This document shows positions 31,911-33,366 of a DNA stretch of 33,366 bases, one piece after another (within the stretch, counting starts at the first letter, position 1; each line of letters starts with the position of its first letter). A program made the position numbers and the translations under genes. Where the stretch lies: NCBI GenBank assembly GCA_964627305.1, contig CAZVHP010000019.1, positions 1 to 33,366 of the forward strand, in the 5' to 3' direction. The notes beneath the pieces are model-generated. The model worked only from the letters and a program-made list of their open reading frames with translations, did not search any database and had not been told where the DNA came from. Source of the stretch: WJKG01 sp964627305 (GTDB lineage: Bacteria; Zixibacteria; MSB-5A5; GN15; FEB-12).

Positions 31911-33366
31911 ATGTTAGTTCGCAAGCTTCTATATACGCTGACAGCTCTGGTGCTCCTGTCCGGAGCAGCCTGGGCGCAAGAAGCACCCGTGGTCAGTGAT
32001 ATCCCTGATCAGACGATCGCCGAGGGTGAGAGCTTTACGGCCATCAATCTGACTGACTATGTGACTGATCCTGACAACGACGTGGCGACGGAGATTATCT
32101 GGACATACGCAGGTAACACCGAGCTGCTGGTCGATATCACGGCCAACGTGGCCACGATCACGGTTCCGAGTGCTCAGTGGAACGGGTCGGAGACGATCAC
32201 GTTTACGGCGACCGATCCGGGTGGTCTGTTTGACTCGGATGCGGCGACGTTTACAGTGACAGCGGTCAATGACCCGCCGGTGGTCAGTGGTATCCCGGAT
32301 CAGACGATCGCCGAGGGTGAGAGCTTTACGGCCATCAACCTGACTGACTATGTGACTGATCCTGACAATGACGTGGCGACGGAGATTACCTGGACATACG
32401 CAGGGAATACCGAGCTGCTGGTCGATATCACGGCCAATGTGGCCACGATTACGGTTCCTGATGCTCAGTGGAACGGCAGTGAGACGATCACGTTCACGGC
32501 GACCGATCCGGGTGGTTTGTTTGACTCGGATGCGGCGACGTTTACAGTGACAGCGGTCAATGACCCGCCGGTGGTCAGTGATATCCCTGATCAGACGATC
32601 GCCGAGGGTGAGAGCTTTACGGCCATCAACCTGACTGACTATGTGACTGATCCTGACAATGACGTGGCGACGGAGATTACCTGGACATACGCAGGGAACA
32701 CCGAGCTGCTGGTCGATATCACGGCCAATGTGGCCACGATCACGGTTCCGAGTGCTCAGTGGAACGGGTCGGAGACGATCACGTTCACGGCGACCGATCC
32801 GGGTGGTCTGTTTGACTCGGATGCGGCGACCTTCACAGTGACAGCGGTCAATGACCCGCCGGTGGTCAGTGATATTCCTGATCAGACGATTGCCGAGGGG
32901 GGCAGCTTCACGGCCATCAACCTGACCGATTACGTGACTGATCCTGACAACGACGTGGCGACGGAGATTATCTGGACATACTCAGGGAACACCGAGCTGC
33001 TGGTCGATATCACGGCCAACGTGGCCACGATCACGGTTCCTGATGCTCAGTGGAACGGGTCGGAGACGATCACGTTTACGGCGACCGATCCGGGTGGTCT
33101 GTTTGACTCGGATGCGGCGACGTTTACAGTGACAGCGGTCAATGACCCGCCGGTGGTCAGTGATATCCCTGATCAGACGATCGCCGAGGGGGGCAGCTTC
33201 ACGGCCATCAACCTGACTGACTATGTGACTGATCCCGATAACGACGTGGCGACGGAGATTATCTGGACATACTCAGGGAACACCGAGCTGCTGGTCGATA
33301 TCACGGCCAACGTGGCCACGATCACGGTTCCTGATGCTCAGTGGAACGGGTCGGAGACGATCACGT
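31911..33366 (+). CDS. Secreted tandem-repeat (cadherin/Ig-like, about 97 residues per unit) protein, 3' truncated
   Basis: The frame is open from the ATG at 31911 to the window end (485 codons seen); the C-terminus is missing. GGGAGG lies about 10 bases before the ATG. The signal peptide (about 1-23) ends GAAWAQ. The rest is an uninterrupted array of 97-residue beta-sandwich repeats resembling the tandem-95 or cadherin-like class. Each unit contains VVSDIPDQTIAEGESF, LTDYVTDPDNDVATEI, NTELLVDITANVATITVP, QWNGSETITFTATDPGG and FTVTAVNDPP. DxNDxP-like acidic positions suggest Ca2+ binding. The protein is probably a long surface adhesin or stalk. A sorting domain at the unseen end is expected by analogy with its neighbours. 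It lies 21 bases after the preceding gene. Confidence 0.82.
   Translation, partial: MLVRKLLYTLTALVLLSGAAWAQEAPVVSDIPDQTIAEGESFTAINLTDYVTDPDNDVATEIIWTYAGNTELLVDITANVATITVPSAQWNGSETITFTATDPGGLFDSDAATFTVTAVNDPPVVSGIPDQTIAEGESFTAINLTDYVTDPDNDVATEITWTYAGNTELLVDITANVATITVPDAQWNGSETITFTATDPGGLFDSDAATFTVTAVNDPPVVSDIPDQTIAEGESFTAINLTDYVTDPDNDVATEITWTYAGNTELLVDITANVATITVPSAQWNGSETITFTATDPGGLFDSDAATFTVTAVNDPPVVSDIPDQTIAEGGSFTAINLTDYVTDPDNDVATEIIWTYSGNTELLVDITANVATITVPDAQWNGSETITFTATDPGGLFDSDAATFTVTAVNDPPVVSDIPDQTIAEGGSFTAINLTDYVTDPDNDVATEIIWTYSGNTELLVDITANVATITVPDAQWNGSETIT
31989..33366 (+). repeat. Five in-frame 291-bp tandem repeats, near-identical
   Basis: Units start at 31989, 32280, 32571, 32862 and 33153 with an exact 291-bp period (97 codons) and no linkers; the fifth is cut by the window end. 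Units differ by scattered bases only. At the protein level the variable positions are SD/SG in the first line, EGES/EGGS, EII/EIT, TYAG/TYSG and VPSA/VPDA. The array may continue past the window. Confidence 0.95.

Noticed and set aside
1..33366. tRNA, rRNA, CRISPR, insertion sequences or integrase genes
   Set aside because: No tRNA-like TpsiC arms, rRNA segments, spaced CRISPR repeats or transposase motifs were seen in reading the window. The 291-bp array is coding and has no spacers.

Overview
The window (33,366 bp, GC-rich) looks like a chromosomal segment from an uncultured Gram-negative bacterium of the FCB superphylum. Candidate Zixibacteria or a close relative is my guess. The clues are secreted proteins ending in the type IX-type C-terminal sorting domain (a YPNPFNP motif and a terminal K-K/R-M-x-LLK), cohesin-like and dockerin-like modules in the same proteins, and no recognisable phage or plasmid genes. 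The phylum is an inference, not a database result.

Layout. (1) 0.5-3.9 kb: a three-gene operon (M24 peptidase, Nudix hydrolase, MurJ) behind a good sigma70-type promoter, then a convergent glucuronyl C5-epimerase-like gene. (2) 5.1-15.4 kb: the origin-proximal housekeeping block rpmH-rnpA-yidD-yidC-mnmE-mnmG-rsmG-parA-parB, then an M23 peptidase overlapping a bactofilin. Four parS-like palindromes lie in or beside mnmG, rsmG and parA. (3) 15.37-15.83 kb: a gene-free stretch with three DnaA-box-like 9-mers. Strand composition changes from C-rich to G-rich somewhere between about 12 and 17 kb, so this is a candidate replication origin. dnaA is not in the window. (4) 15.8-18.75 kb: moxR, an Ntn-type asparaginase/isoaspartyl peptidase, and a DUF58 gene. 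(5) 19.4-22.2 kb, minus strand: a membrane-anchored alpha/beta-hydrolase-like protein lacking its catalytic Ser, a flavodiiron protein, and an AhpD-like gene. (6) 22.7-33.4 kb: five consecutive plus-strand genes for large secreted proteins, the last cut by the window end inside near-identical 291-bp repeats.

The most notable observation is the AhpD-like gene at 19410-19949. It is split by one in-frame TGA exactly where the second Cys of the CxxC redox motif belongs. The flanking E, C and H residues keep the spacing of the known AhpD active site, and an 8-bp hairpin with a G-first loop starts 12 nt after the TGA. This fits a selenocysteine (CxxU) protein, probably acting with the adjacent flavodiiron protein in oxygen/peroxide defence.

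All calls come from reading the sequence by eye. Start codons, hairpins and skew samples were checked by hand; no searches or folding programs were run.
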